A DNA stretch of 64,000 nucleotides from Silurus meridionalis (GCF_014805685.1 NC_060907.1:5740992-5804991), one strand, 5' to 3'. Positions 25,401-37,848 are shown, counted from the first letter of the stretch. Numbers and translations are program-made. The notes: generated by a model not told the origin, from the sequence alone.

Positions 25401-26937
25401 GTCGAAGGTTCTTCTTCCCGGTAAAGTTTTATCAATAGTTCCTGGTTCCCATGGTGTATCTACAACTACTTCTCAGCTCAAGAAACCAATGGAAATCCAA
25501 CCATGGAAGGTTCAACCCACAGTTCCAATTCCTTCCTTTTCCAGATTGGACTCTCCTAGATCTGGTCACTCGGCCACCAAGCTCGCCGTTCCTACGCTGA
25601 AGATCAATGCAGTTAGTGAGGAGAAGAAAAACCACGTAACCCCGGAGGATGATGTCCTCACTGACTTCGCATCAGAGGACCTGGATTCCATCTTTGCATC
25701 GGACGACATCTGGGAAGACGGGGCAGAAGATGATGATGCTTTGTTCTCGGAAGCCTGCGAGAAAGTGGAAGATATCATGACTGAACAGGAACCTCCTCGA
25801 GAAGCGCCCATATTAAAACCAACACCGCAGAGCAGTCAGTGCACCACTGATAAACGTGAGAACGTGGTTTTTCAGCCCTCTTCGTCCAACGCTCAGGTTT
25901 ATGCCCGCTGTCCAGCGCCATCGAGTACGGCAGTTCTTCCTGGAGCACGTTTCAATAACACTTCAGCAATGGACAGCAGAATGATGAAGTCATCAGAGAG
26001 CAGGTATAAATTCAGCCATTTTAAAAGCACTACGAGAACAGAAAGTCCCACCTGCACTGCAGCTAGCGAGGTTTGTAAGAGCGCCACGGCAACCACCGTC
26101 CAATTATATCGAAGAATTCGAGATGACCATCAGTTCCCAAAGCCTAATAGCAGCTTAAACGTTGGACCAGCTGTTTCTAAAGGTAAGATAATTGCATTAC
26201 GTATAACGTATAACTATAAATATTGGCACCTTTTAGGTTTACTCTAAATAAAGTCGTTTGTGTGTAAGATTTATGGCATTAATAATTGGCATTTTAAATG
26301 CTAATAATTGATATTGCACGGAAAAAGAAAGCAATACAGTCAACCCTCGATAATTCAGGATTTGGAACTCGCAGCTTTGAAAATTTGCAGGTTCTCATTT
26401 CGAGACAGGATGTGCATTTAGCATGTTGGCAAATTACATCGACTAAATGCTCCTGTGTCCCTCACAGATCATGGAAAGTGGAACTTCAAGCTATGGGGCC
26501 ACCACCAGAAATGTCCAATTTGGACTCCTCTGTCCACAGAACGTTGTTATTCACACTCCAATCCTAGTGTGTTTTTCTATTTTTGTTTGTTGCATAGAAA
26601 CAAATGTAACCTGCCTCTGTCTCATAAAGTATAAATCACAAGGTGTTTCCGAATGAATTATTGTTTTAATTTTTTATGCATGTTGATTATTGAATGATGG
26701 CAGATCTTTTTTAATTTTCTGATAAAAAATGACTGCTGGTGTTCACTCTTTCTGTGTAAAATGACCAAATAAATATTATTTCCTAAATATTTTAAACATT
26801 AAGTGATAAAGGGTTGTGATTATACAGATGCGAGCAAAGTGGCGGTGACGAGATGCAGCGACTCTGAGATCGAGAAGAAGAAGCAGCAGGCCATGGAGAG
26901 GCGGAGACTCCGATTGCTGGCCAATCAGAACCTCTGA
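21959..26937 (+). CDS. etaa1: ETAA1, RPA-binding ATR activator
   Basis: Activates the ATR checkpoint kinase at stalled forks by binding RPA-coated ssDNA in the nucleus. Six exons fit in phase: 21959-22127, 23997-24132, 24221-24281, 24366-24475, 24684-26182 and 26828-26937, giving 2085 nt or 694 residues (human is about 926). Exon 2 gives DFKTPTR and [12 protein letters not shown]. Exon 3 gives [10 protein letters not shown]. Exon 4 gives [14 protein letters not shown], containing the Trp of the ATR-activating domain. Exon 5 opens [17 protein letters not shown] and later has [12 protein letters not shown]...MTQNPELF, the RPA70-binding type motif. Exon 6 ends [17 protein letters not shown], the RPA32C-binding helix. 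The start is the first ATG before that frame, followed by [10 protein letters not shown]. Exon 2-3 and 3-4 sites are weak (donors gttggc, gttatt), so those edges may move: exon 3 could begin at 24224 or end at 24299. The ATG at 24670 is intronic. Confidence 0.92.
22410..22453. repeat. (ATT)n microsatellite in etaa1 intron 1
   Basis: About 15 ATT units. Read on the minus strand it makes an Asn run, which is an artefact. Confidence 0.95.
22553..23165 (-). mobile_element. Degenerate Tc1-like transposon in etaa1 intron 1
   Basis: The left end reads ctactgtgtaaaagttttag. The interior reads tggggttgttgtcctgctgc, cccgtatttctcagcattga and ccaccatgcttcactgttgc, the reverse complement of a Tc1-like transposase gene common in fish. 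Many stops and a lost right end show it is dead. 23166-23996 is unique intron. Confidence 0.7.
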
Positions 26938-27400
26938 GCTCCGGTATGACGTTGCGTAATCGCGAAAATGACCCGGCGAAGATGGCAGGTCCAAATCGTT
27001 TAACGCTCCCAGCATTAAATTGCCCTGTTTGGGGATAACAGACTGGATCTTCTCACGGTCAGTCGTTTTGAACAGAATCTCGAACAGCTGAGCCTCGGCA
27101 GGGGCTCGTCAGATGAGCGTGTCCTGCTCCGGGACATCTCAAATCCAGGAATTTCGGGGAGGTTCGGAAATTCTGCAGCACATCTGTCACTCTGGCACTT
27201 TTAAACGGTTGTAGTGTTAGATGTCTTTCAGCTTTTTCTGTGATGGAACTGGTTCTAAATGTTCTTAATGCTTTCTAAATGTGTATATATTCTTTTCTTG
27301 TACAGATGAAAAAGAAAACCATAACTATAAGATCACTACTAGTGGATAATATTTTAATACTAATGTTTTATTTCCATTCTATTAAAATGATTCGTCAAAA
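26938..27400 (+). other. etaa1: etaa1 3' UTR
   Basis: Follows the TGA at 26935. A possible poly(A) signal attaaa lies at 27381-27386. The UTR is GC-rich for about 200 bases, then AT-rich. The end is inferred from the signal only. Confidence 0.5.
27381..27386 (+). terminator. etaa1: Candidate poly(A) signal of etaa1
   Basis: ATTAAA hexamer about 445 bases after the stop codon. It is the first good variant downstream in a T-rich context. No transcript evidence is available. Confidence 0.35.
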
Positions 27401-27639
27401 CCATCTCCCAGCTACAGCACTTCTTAAACATCTAAACTGCAGCTACACTGTCTAGTAGAGATGATCTCATTCACTCAGACTGACAGACCAACAACCAGGT
27501 TTTACCTCCTTCATTGGGACTGACAGGCTCACTGAAGGCCATGAGGATAGTCTGGCACAGAGGCCACACCTTCACTAAGGTTTACACAATGGTCATACCT
27601 CCTTCACACAGAGAATTAGAGAGGCCAGGCCTCCTTCAC

Positions 27640-28215
27640 TGAGATGGCCACCGAGGCCATGCCTCCTCTATTTACCTGATAGGCCACATGCCTATATAAG
27701 CCACGCCTCTCTGTTTACCTGATAGACCCCATTTATATATAGGCCACACCTCCTCTGTATCCCCGATAGGCCCATGCCTATATAGGCCACGCCTCCTCTA
27801 TCTTTACCCGAGAGGCCCCATGCCCATAGAGGCCATGCCTCCTCTATGTTTGCCCGATAGGCCACATGCCTATATAGGCCACGCCTCCTCTATGTTTACC
27901 CGATAGGCCCCATGCCTATATAGGCCACTCCTCCTTTTTGTTTACATGATAGGCCCCATGCCCATATAGGCCATGCCTCCCCTGCTACCCGATAGGCCCC
28001 ATGCCTATAGAGGCCCCATGCCTATAGAGGCCATGCCTCCCCTGTTTACCCGATAGGCCCCATGCCTATAGAGGCCCCATGCCTATAGAGGCCATGCCTC
28101 CCCTGTTTACCCGATAGGCTCCATGCCTATAGAGTCCCCATGCCTATAGAGGCTATACCTCCTCTATGTTTACATGGTAGGCCCCATGCCTATATAAGCC
28201 ACACCTCCTCTATGC
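27640..28215. repeat. Minisatellite array, ~45-bp unit
   Basis: Units of the form cgataggccccatgcctata + taggccacgcctcctctatg + tttac recur every 43-46 bp (gatagg at 27678, 27721, 27765, 27856, 27902, 27948, 27991). Looser relatives run from about 27530 to 28340. A 17-bp inner block (ccatgcctatagaggcc) is itself doubled around 28008-28090. Confidence 0.92.
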
Positions 28216-28399
28216 CATGCATCCTTCACTGCGATGGTCACAGAGGCCACACCTCCTTCTCTAAGGTTACCTGACAGATTGACTGACACAGAGGCCACAC
28301 CTCTTTCAGTAGGATTGCCATGGTTTCTTTATCTAAACACGGGGCACAGAGGCAACGCCCTTTCACCTATACTGGCACAGAGACCATGCCCAATTTTAT

Positions 28400-29440
28400 A
28401 TAATCAGAAGTAAGTACGGTTTAGAGATAGAAGTGTAATATTTAGTGTTCATGCACAGACTGTAAAGTTGCAGCCGTTTTCTGGTCTGGAGTGACGCGAC
28501 CAGAGCAGAGGTAGATTCAGGTGAGATACTGCGCCGGTCTCGCTAGTGAGCTCACTGACACCTGTGTGACTGCAGCACACCTGAAAGATGACTCCTGCTG
28601 TTATCAAGCTTCAGGGAGGTAACTGTAGAAAGCACTGTGTTTAAAAAAAAAAAACCCTGTGGCCATAGCATGTCATTATTTCATCTGTCTGAATGGCATT
28701 GTGCCTTTGCGGAGTGTGTGTTTACATAAAGCTTGTAACAAAGCCTCTATACCTTGTTCCTGAAGCTGTAATGGAATTATACACTCAAAAGTACATCACT
28801 GATACTCAAGAGCCACCTGTGTGTGAGGTTTAAGAATGGAATGATTCGCTTTGCCCGGCAATGACAGGTACAGAAACCGTCGAGACCACAACAACCGCCA
28901 CCGTAACTCACCTCGGGACAACTTTTGCACTGTAATTTTATGCAAATCGTGAACAAATACAGCAATATTAAGCCACGATTTGCAAATTCAAGGCTGTAAT
29001 ATATAACGCTAGTTTTTGATTTCTCCCCAATTGACCCTTTTAGAAGAAATAAACGTCTGTAAACACTGTAAAGACAAACGAGAAATGTAGACAAATCAAA
29101 TACATTTGTTTTAATGACATGATCTCAAAGGTTATTTTTCCAGAATTCTCTCACAAAGCCTTTGTCATTTCTCACCCTCAAAATGTATTATGACGCTAAT
29201 AGCTGAATAATCACACCATTATACTGTATATGTTCAAATACCCGTCACTACATCACTGTGGAGGGTCAGAGAGAATTAGTGTTAAGTTCCCACAGTGACA
29301 TATATTTACTCAGTTGTGTATTCACTTAATATGATACCTAAGTGTTCCTGAGGTCATTCTTAGGGGTTATGGGGTCATCAAAGGTTAGACCACCGTAGGT
29401 AGCTACCATAGACCATAACCACATGACCCTCAAGCTAGTT
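28400..29440. other. Intergenic DNA, no feature recognised
   Basis: Unique-looking, AT-rich, with scattered short ORFs lacking any recognisable domain. Confidence 0.4.
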
Positions 29441-29454
29441 TAAAACGTATAGAT

Positions 29455-29915
29455 TTTTCATGATAAGGGTTTTTGGACACCTAAACCTAAGATTGTGGGG
29501 TTTTTTGGCTGTTATAATAAGCTCCACTCTTCTGGGAAGATGTTCCACTAGATTTTGTGGAGATTTGTGTGAGACTCATTCAGCCACAAGGATGTTAGTA
29601 AAGTCAGGTTCTGATGTAGGAGACCTGGGGTGCAGTCAGTGTTCACATTCATACCAGAGGTGTTCAATAGGTGTTGGAGGTCTATAGCAGGATCTTCTAC
29701 TCCAACTCATGGAAAGCAGATCTTCACGGAGATGGTTTTGTGCGTTGTCATGCTGGAACAGGTTTGGGTCTTTTCGTCTCTCAGTGATGGGAAAATTTCA
29801 TTTCCGAAGACGGCCTATATAATTGTGATACTCCAAGTTTGTGGTAAGAGTTTGGGGAAGAATCACATATGACTGGAAAAGTCTGGTGTCCCAATAATTT
29901 TTCCACATGGTGTAT
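29455..29915. mobile_element. Tc1-derived non-autonomous element
   Basis: Starts near gggtttttggacacctaaac and ends ctggtgtcccaataattttt. The inside carries gatgttccactagattttgt and gtcatgctggaacaggtttg. One of the most complete copies of the family noted at 16690, here reading opposite to it. Confidence 0.65.
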
Positions 29916-30249
29916 CTTCTATCTAGCTGAAGAACCATTTTGACCTCAGATCTGACTGGTAAATGTTAATTCCTATTACAGGTTTATATCCTCACACTTG
30001 TTCGTCTAATATTCTACATTCTATAGCGAAGGATCATTCACTTGGACGTTCTTTTTCGCTTTTTGGGAAGGTGTCCAGTTCCAGCGATTTGTAACCAAGT
30101 CTTTAGGAAAAAGGGGTTCTTTTGTCTTATTAACATGTCTCAAGAAACAAAAAAGGAAGTCTGGACAAATGTATGTGTGAGTAGATTTATTAAGTTTATA
30201 AAAGAATAAAAAAGAAAACCAAAGGCTGATGAAGGAACGTTGCATAGGA

Positions 30250-30425
30250 TTAAATTGATTACAACGAATAGAGCCACCAGGAAGGAGGAAAAGAGGAAGA
30301 CCAAGGAGGAGGTTTATGAATGTGGTGAAGGGGAACATGCAGGTAGTTGGGTTCAAAGAGGCAGCTGTAGAGGACGGGGGGAATGGAGACGGATGATCCG
30401 CTGTGGCGCCCCCTAATGGGAGAAG
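30250..30425 (+). mobile_element. 3' end of an RTE-like LINE
   Basis: Ends in ggatgatccgctgtggcgcc and ccctaatgggagaag, the same terminal wording as the LINE at 18480-19600. The preceding bases would encode the C-terminal end of the reverse-transcriptase ORF in broken form. 5'-truncated. Confidence 0.7.
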
Positions 30426-30847
30426 TTACTGTATATTTCTATGCAAACGTTTGCCTTCGAGATCAGGTTGATCACAGCCTACACAACAGAAAATCTGAGT
30501 TTCCCGATTAGAACAGGTATATATGAATATATCAATTATCCAGTGAATCTTTGAAGATGAAAAAAGCGAGCCACCAGAGTTCGTTTCCCTTCAAACAAGA
30601 CGAAAGAGAATGTTAAAGAGGCTTAAAAATAGCCCGCTTCTTTTTTTTCCGTCTTCGTCGTGTCCTTTTCTCCCCCTGCACTGATAAACACGTTGTTATC
30701 AGCGACCCACATGGGGCTGAAGTCACCCGAGAGCGCCGCTGAACTCGGCGTGACCCCGCTCTCCTGTCCTCTCCGCTTTACACAGAGCTTCTGCCTTTCA
30801 TCAATTATTCCCCTGTAACCGGCCGGGAGGGACACCGATACGGAAAT

Positions 30848-31243
30848 CTACGCTGGCTCTGTATCTACAGCGACACCGAGCCGCCGGGGGAAGCAGAGCG
30901 GCACCGAATAAATACCTGAGCACATCCACCGACTCCGGGTCTCCTTACCTTCTCTGAACCTTTTCATCCAGGCCTTTTCACTTTCCTTGGGGGATAGGGG
31001 GGGATGTTTAGTCTGTTTCACTGCTGTCCTCCTACAGTGATGCCCCCACTCGAGAGAATCCTTGTACACAAAGGTCACAGCCTGGATTTTCTTTGTAAGT
31101 CTGCAGGAGGTCTGCTTTCGGCTTCGTTCCAAACAATAGACAAAAGTACTACAGGCTAGAGTAACCTGATAAAGGCCACCTACAGGTGCAGCGGCTGCAT
31201 CCAAATCCACAGAGGCAAGGTTTGTGATTTGGGACACAGCCAT
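30848..31243 (-). other. Open frame with a good splice donor; possible unrecognised exon
   Basis: A GC-richer island (about 30620-31330) holds a minus-strand frame starting at an ATG in good context (ccATGG) at 31243 and beginning MAVSQITNLASVDLDAAAAP. About 280 bases in, PKESEKAWMKRF is followed by agagaag|gtaagg, a strong donor near 30951. I do not recognise any domain, and no downstream exons could be linked. It could be the first exon of an unknown gene or ncRNA, or chance. Confidence 0.2.
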
Positions 31244-31775
31244 GGATTATCGATTCTGGGCCTCCATATTTTGCGTCTCGATTCACACAAATCAAGCTAG
31301 ACGACGAGTCGCTTTAAATCTCGTCGCTCAGCCGCCAAGGCGTCAATTAGTTTTCCGATAACGTCGGTTACAAACGCTGAAGGTACAGATAGTCTCAGGT
31401 TTATTTTGTCAATTTTGGGGGTTGTGGCTGTAACTGATAGAGCTTCTAATTTGTCTGTTGTCCCTCACCTGACGATGACTGATAGCTGCAGGTATCGTGT
31501 CTCCCAGCGCTGATCCAGGACCAGTCCCTGTGACTGGCCTCATCAGGATATGAAAGATGACATGACTGACCCCAGATCAGCGATCTAACCGACTTGAGTC
31601 CGGTCCAGTTTCCGCTCAGGTCTCTGAAAAACAAACACCGTGTTGGAAACTGTGTTTCCCTGTGTGTGATATTGTAGCCCCTGGATTACATTTACCTCTC
31701 TACCGACTACACATGCCTTGGCGCCGATAACCTGAGGGCCGAGTTCATCGTTGTGGGTTTGAGTTAAGGTTGAGT

Positions 31776-31781
31776 TGGGGT

Positions 31782-31824
<43 letters not shown>

Positions 31825-31991
31825 AGTGTGTATGCAAAAAATGTGTTTTGGAAAGGAAATCTGAAGCAAATCAGCACGTTTGTTTGAAAAGATCAAGAGA
31901 CAGATGTGAATGCAAAAGCAATGGAAATTCTACAAGCACCTGCTTTTCTTTCATCGGCCTAAGATAAAAAAAACAAATCTTACGCAAGTTT

Positions 31992-32034
<43 letters not shown>
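31776..32034. repeat. (GT)n and (AT)n microsatellites
   Basis: GT tract at about 31776-31822 and AT tract at 31997-32034, in intergenic DNA. 31244-31775 has no recognised feature. Confidence 0.93.
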
Positions 32035-32037
<3 letters not shown>

Positions 32038-32246
32038 TGTGGTTCCTTTAGAGCCTGTAGACTGCTGTCTGTAAGGCAAAAAGCACTGAGTCTTATAGAT
32101 AAATAAATCACTGATGGTTTGGTATCAGTGCATCCAGCACCTGTTACCTCAAAGATCATTATTTTTCAATCCACATCCCAAAAAGGTGTTTCATTACTCT
32201 TACATTTTACCTGCCAAAGTTCTCATTAACGTTATATGCAACTAAT

Positions 32247-33012
32247 ACACTACATGGACAAACGTTTGTGGACACCTAACCATAAGATTGGTAGGTGGTT
32301 CTTTTTGAACATTTTATTCCACATTTCGTCTTCATTTCCTGTTATAATAAACTTCACTCTCCTGGAAAGATGTGCGGTTTTGTGTGAGATTTCATTCAGC
32401 CACAAGAATGTCAGTGAAGTCAGGGACTGATGTAGGTGAGGTGAGTAGAGATTGACCGATACCGATAACTAGGTTGGATCGTATTTGCTGATACCCGATT
32501 AATCTAATGATAGTTTTTTAAATGGATACTGGATAAAAATAAATAAATAAAAATAACCATGTAAATTAGTACTAAATTTTATTTAAAAATAAATAAATAA
32601 ATATATATTGAGGAAATAAGTCATGCATTCAAACAAAACACACAAAAAATAACACATAAATATAAGTACAAATAAATAAAAACAGTTACATCCAAAATGA
32701 ATGAAAAAAAAGACACTTTAACGCAACCCGGAAAAACTACCGGTAGTTCCAGCAATCAACTACAGGTGCAGATTGATCAGTAAAATTATTTAATAAGTTT
32801 GGAGCTCTAGAGCAGGTGATCTCCCACCCATGTAAAGCATATCTTCATGGAGCTGGCTTTGTGCACAGGGGCATTGTCATGCTGGAACTGGTTTGAGTAT
32901 CCTAGTTCAAATGAATGGAAAATTTCACCCAGAGATTTCGCATCCTGTACAATTGTGTGTCAAGTAGGTGTGTGTCAGGCGGGTGTCTCAAACTTTTGTT
33001 CATATTGTGTAG
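32247..33012. mobile_element. Tc1-derived element split by later sequence
   Basis: The left end cactacatggacaaacgttt and right end caaacttttgttcatattgt are inverted versions of each other (about 28 bp, imperfect). The middle (about 32440-32790) is unlike other copies. It contains gaccgataccgataactagg, which looks like a second repeat inserted into or replacing the core. Confidence 0.6.
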
Positions 33013-33439
33013 CACTCGCCCTTTTTTATTTCGTTAACTTTTCTAACACTCTAAATAAATGTGACCTCACATACACACAAAACCACTTCACCATGTATAG
33101 GTGCACATTGGAGCTGGTTCTATGGAAGCAATAATCTGTAATGTTCATATAGAAATATATGCCAAGGAAAAGATTTCCTTCTTGAACAGATGAGACCTTT
33201 GTGAAAAGGCTCTATGGTGAAGGAAGCACACTGGAAAAACTTTATAGAGATTACATTTCGGGTGAAGAGGAGTGGGTTGTGGGCAGAGAGAAGCCAGGAG
33301 AATAGATGCGAAGCCGCTGGAGCAGAAATGGATGAGATGTTTAATGCTGGCTGGCATTTCCAGAAGGCGACGTGCTCTCCATGAGCACAATTAGGAGAAT
33401 TCAGGAAACATTGACTAATGATGTGGGTAATGTTGGAGG

Positions 33440-33595
33440 GTTTAGTTGTGTGTGTGTGTGTGTGTGTGTAAAAAAAAGAGAGAGGCACGGGGGATCTCCA
33501 CACTCTCAGTTTATACTTGCAGTGTGGTATAAGGTAACACTTTAATGTTTCTGATGACATCTGTAACACATCTGGTGCAAAAGCGGATTTTACTC

Positions 33596-33640
<45 letters not shown>
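33440..33640. repeat. (GT)n microsatellites
   Basis: Two GT tracts, 33449-33469 and 33599-33640. 33013-33440 carries no recognised gene. Confidence 0.9.
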
Positions 33641-33641
<1 letters not shown>

Positions 33642-33789
33642 TTTAATCAGTTCACCAGCTTTTCCACAGTTTGCATTTGCGTCCCCAAATTGCTACATTA
33701 ACACTCGTGTAGCTTCACAGGCCGTACTGAAAGACAAAATTGTACCAAAAACCAATCATGGGCAGGAAAAGACACCGGAGCTATAAATT

Positions 33790-33870
33790 ACACTTTGTCG
33801 CCACCTAGTGGTGAGATTTTCTTACCGCACCAAGCGTATGTAATAGTATTAAAAATCCTGGATGAATGAA
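33790..33870. repeat. Diverged repeat copy 1 with CTCF-like core
   Basis: tcgccacctagtggtgagat followed by cttaccgcaccaagcgtatg and a tattaaaaatcctgg stretch. It aligns to 34785-34870. The core cgccacctagtgg (33799-33811) matches the CTCF consensus on the minus strand. Confidence 0.55.
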
Positions 33871-33904
33871 GCAGATCTTTACTTTGTAGTGCAGCAAAAA
33901 AGTG

Positions 33905-34240
33905 TGATGTTTTATAATATCCTCCACTCTTCTGAGAAGATGTTCCACTAAATTTTGGAATGAATTGTGTAGATTTTACACAGTCAGCATGAAAAATTCA
34001 TTTAAAAGGTGTTCAAAGGTGTTGGAGCGCTATAGCATCAGATCTTCCACACCAAACCATGGAAAGGAGATGAACATGGAGCGTTGTGCATCATCATGTA
34101 CCTTATCATGTACTATCATGTACCTCCTAGTTCAAGTGAAGGAAAACTTTATTGCCATTACATCCAAAGACGTCCTATACAATGTCTCTCTCCAACTTTT
34201 AGCAGAAAGTGTAAGAGAAGATCTACACGACTGGTGTCCT
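33905..34240. mobile_element. Tc1-derived element fragment
   Basis: cctccactcttctgagaaga, gatgttccactaaattttgg and a later atcatgtacctcctagttca segment. Truncated relative of the family at 29455. Confidence 0.5.
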
Positions 34241-34784
34241 AATGCAGATGTTGAGAACAGATTTCCGGTCCGGAATGCTTGTTTGGACCACCTCTCAGTT
34301 TATAGATGGTATAATAGTACATGGTCCAGTGGGTGGAGCTTTACAATCATTGATGTGCATCTTTCAAATGTCAAAGCCAGATGTTTAGAGACGTGATCTT
34401 GAAGAAAGAAAATGATTAGTTACCTACTGCACCTGTAAGAACTCCACCTTACTCTTGTAGATTCAGTTTTTATATGTTTTCTATCATATGATTCTGGGTC
34501 ATGTGATCAAAACACAGCCGTTATCCAGTTAAAGCACCTGTAGCTGTGGTCCAGAAAAGAGGTGAGTCCTACTTTTAGTGCTACTTTTTATACACGTCAG
34601 AGACAAAATGCATACAGATGAAAAGCTAAAGTTCATCAGCCTTTTTTTCCTGAGTGGGTCATTGAGTCTGTGGTGGCTGATTTCTGCACGAGAGGAACAT
34701 CTCACCTCACATCTCTCCATTTATCTTCCAAAATCACCCCTTTTTCGCGTCTTAAATTGAAAAGAAAAAGAAAAAAAAAAGTGT

Positions 34785-34870
34785 CGCAGAAACTTACGTT
34801 CTGCCACCTGGTGGTGGAGTTTCGTAACTGCACCAATCGTCTATAATGGTATAAAAAACTCATATTCTGG
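34785..34870. repeat. Diverged repeat copy 2 with CTCF-like core
   Basis: ctgccacctggtggtggagt then cgtaactgcaccaatcgtct and tataaaaaactcatattctg. Same layout as 33790-33870, about 1 kb away. Confidence 0.55.
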
Positions 34871-34939
34871 AAAATAAAGACAGGAATGTTTTAGCTCACT
34901 ATAGAAATCCTCAGAGGCAATGTCTCATTTTCTCCCCCC

Positions 34940-35093
34940 TTTCTTTCTTGTTTTCTCGTGATTACGACTTAATTTGTCATGATCTCAGCATAACGAGTTT
35001 TGTGATCTCGATATAAAAAAGTTTTCGCATGACGCGCCTTGTGAATGTTTCTGTTTACTAATTTCCTGCAGCAAATATAGACTATATCTCTGC

Positions 35094-35158
<65 letters not shown>

Positions 35159-35270
35159 GAAAGGCAGGCTTATTGATAAGATTCACGATTAACCGTGTTT
35201 AAGTCGTGATAACGAGAAGAAAACTTTGATGTCAAGATCATGAGGAAACAAGAAAGAAAAAATAGCTCAC
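34940..35270. mobile_element. Palindromic MITE-like element containing (GA)n
   Basis: The left end tttctttcttgttttctcgt and right end aggaaacaagaaagaaaa are inverted repeats of about 20 bp. A (GA)n run of about 28 units sits at 35098-35154. A related fragment in reverse order is at 54510-54600. Confidence 0.5.
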
Positions 35271-35284
35271 AATTCTCCAAATAT

Positions 35285-35298
35285 TTTATTTATTTATT
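35285..35298 (-). terminator. ppp3r1: Candidate poly(A) signals of ppp3r1
   Basis: Three overlapping AATAAA hexamers on the minus strand (plus strand tttatttatttatt). Confidence 0.4.
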
Positions 35299-37561
35299 AT
35301 ACATCCCTCCAAAATAAAGAACAGCAGGCTTTTTTTTTTCCTTACGAGCTTCAAATGTTTTATTTATTGTCACGAGTGGCATTTTAATGGTTCCCACAGC
35401 ATATGACGCAGCATGCAGAGATGAAGAGGCCCAAACAAACAAACAAACAAAATAATAATTTCAACAAAAAATAAAATTAAATCCTAAAACTGAAATATTA
35501 GAAACCCCTCTACCACAACTCCTCCCCCAACACCCCCCCAAAAACCCCCACCACCATCACGAGGTAACAAACTGACCAACAAAGTTATAGAAAGCACTGA
35601 ATCGAAAGCAAAAAAAAAAAAAGCACTAACTTTAACACGTCGATAACAAAAGTCTGTACAAAACATCAGGAACTGGGGATTAAAAAATTAAATAAAATCC
35701 TAAAAACGAGCCCGTTTCCACTGGGTCCCGAGTGAAGCTTTGTGTAATGAGTTTGTTTCATGTTATTGGATTCATCTCGTCGTTATAAGAAGTATGGGTA
35801 CGAGATGTAATCGAGTTTTTATTGTTGTTTTTTTTTTTCACTCCATATTTAAAACATTTACCAAAAAAAGTTTGGCAACATCCATGTATTTATATGCAAG
35901 TGTCATTCATAGATCAATTCGTACATTATGTAAACAAGAGGATTGGTTTTTTTTTGTTTTTTTTTGCCCCCAAAAGTCGGACCCACATGCACAGAGAAAA
36001 GAAAGACACCCGCCCGTTTCATGCAAAGCACATCACCAGGCCGTTAAAGGCTTTTATATATTGTTGGGGAAAACGCAAGTCGTGCAGAGTGTAGTTTAGA
36101 AAAGAAAAAAAAAAAAATTACAGTAGTCGTGACAGAGTGCGAAGGAGAGCGAGAGCGCATCCTGGTGGTCATTCAGAAGGTGACTCAAGCTGTCATCACT
36201 GTAAAAAAATAAAAATAATAAATAAAAAAATAGCGCTAATGTAAAAGCCGACTGCTAGTGCTCTGCAGAAACCTCGTAACTCAAATCAACTCAACTCGAA
36301 TAACTCAAAATGGTCACGTCTAAATAGTTTCCAGCATCAGACGCTGTTGTCTATAGGAGTTATTAATGAGGTCGACGAAAGCGGTAAAAAACAAGCACTT
36401 TTTGAATTTCATAACTGGAGAAACATACGCCTGCTGCACGTGACGTCGTCCAGGTTCTCAGGCTACCAAGACTTAATGACACTTGTGTGGTGACTGAAGC
36501 CACGCCCTCTAATGCCATGGGAACAGATGCAGGTACAGTATTGATCTGTCGAGCTATAGCGAACTCCAAGGTTCTGGTTAGTGACACCGATGTCACGACT
36601 TCAGTGTAACCACACGTTTTCTGAGGAACGTGCTATCTGCTCTCTTTCTCATCCCTGAACTCAGACCTGAATAGTTTCTACCGTTTCCTACACAAAAGCT
36701 GATCAATGCATGTGTCTAATACACACTTGATTTTCGATTGGTACTTCTCAGGTATAATCGACTGTTCTGTCTGTGATTTGAGAGATCAAAGACCCTGGTA
36801 AAGACATCACAACACCCATCCTTCACCTATCCAGTATGCAAGTGTGTAGATCGAAACATAGCCGGGGGTTCTTCTCCTTTTAAAAGCGAACGTCAGCCCT
36901 GAGGTTTCACGTGGGGGGACGAAACGCTAACAGTCCATCCGTTCTGATATAGAAACAAAAACCCGGTCGCGACTTCACAGCGGCGGAAACGTTAAAAGCA
37001 CGTCGTTTCGTGAGACCCAAAATCTCCACGTGAATCTTCCGTCCTGTTCATTACCAAACGCTAAATATACTAATATTGGGGACGCAGATGGCACCGTGTT
37101 CATCCTGTGTGTCCGTGTGCCTCGTGATCTGACGGCTGGAAACCTTTTCTGTTTAAAAAAAAAAAAAAGAGAAAAGGATATATATCTGTCTAAATATATT
37201 TATATCTCGTAGAAGTAAACTGCAAGTCTGTGCTCAATAGGTCGCATTTATTTTAACCTACGGAGGGAAAAAAAGCTCGGACTGCATCTGAACAGCGTAG
37301 CAATATAAACGTCTCGTTCGCCCCTCACACACACACACAAACACACACACACACACACACACACGCACGCACGCACGCACGCTCGCATCTTATTACAAAA
37401 CATTCCTAATGTTCCACCTTTTCTAAAGCAGGAAACAAACAAAAAAATGAAAAAGTGAAAAGGATCGTTTTGAAAGCAGTTTGTCCGTACAGAACCAATC
37501 ACCAGAGAAGGATTTCCATACTTATTATCCATATTTATTTTATAGCTCCTTTAACAATAAA

Positions 37562-37613
<52 letters not shown>

Positions 37614-37747
37614 TTTTGATTGGCACTTCATGCTCTTATCTGCGCGCTGTGATCAAAAGTACGTCGTGTTGCGTATCGAAACGACTAGACGAACTCCTTG
37701 TGCACCTACATCCTCATAAAAAAAGACCAAAATAAATATATATTTTA

Positions 37748-37814
<67 letters not shown>

Positions 37815-37848
37815 ATCCCCCCTTTAATTATGAACAAGAAAAACAATA

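Noticed and set aside
24670..26247. Treating the 525-codon ORF with ATG at 24670 as a complete gene
   Set aside because: The first residues come from the intron and acceptor. It is exon 5 of etaa1, ending at the donor after 26182.
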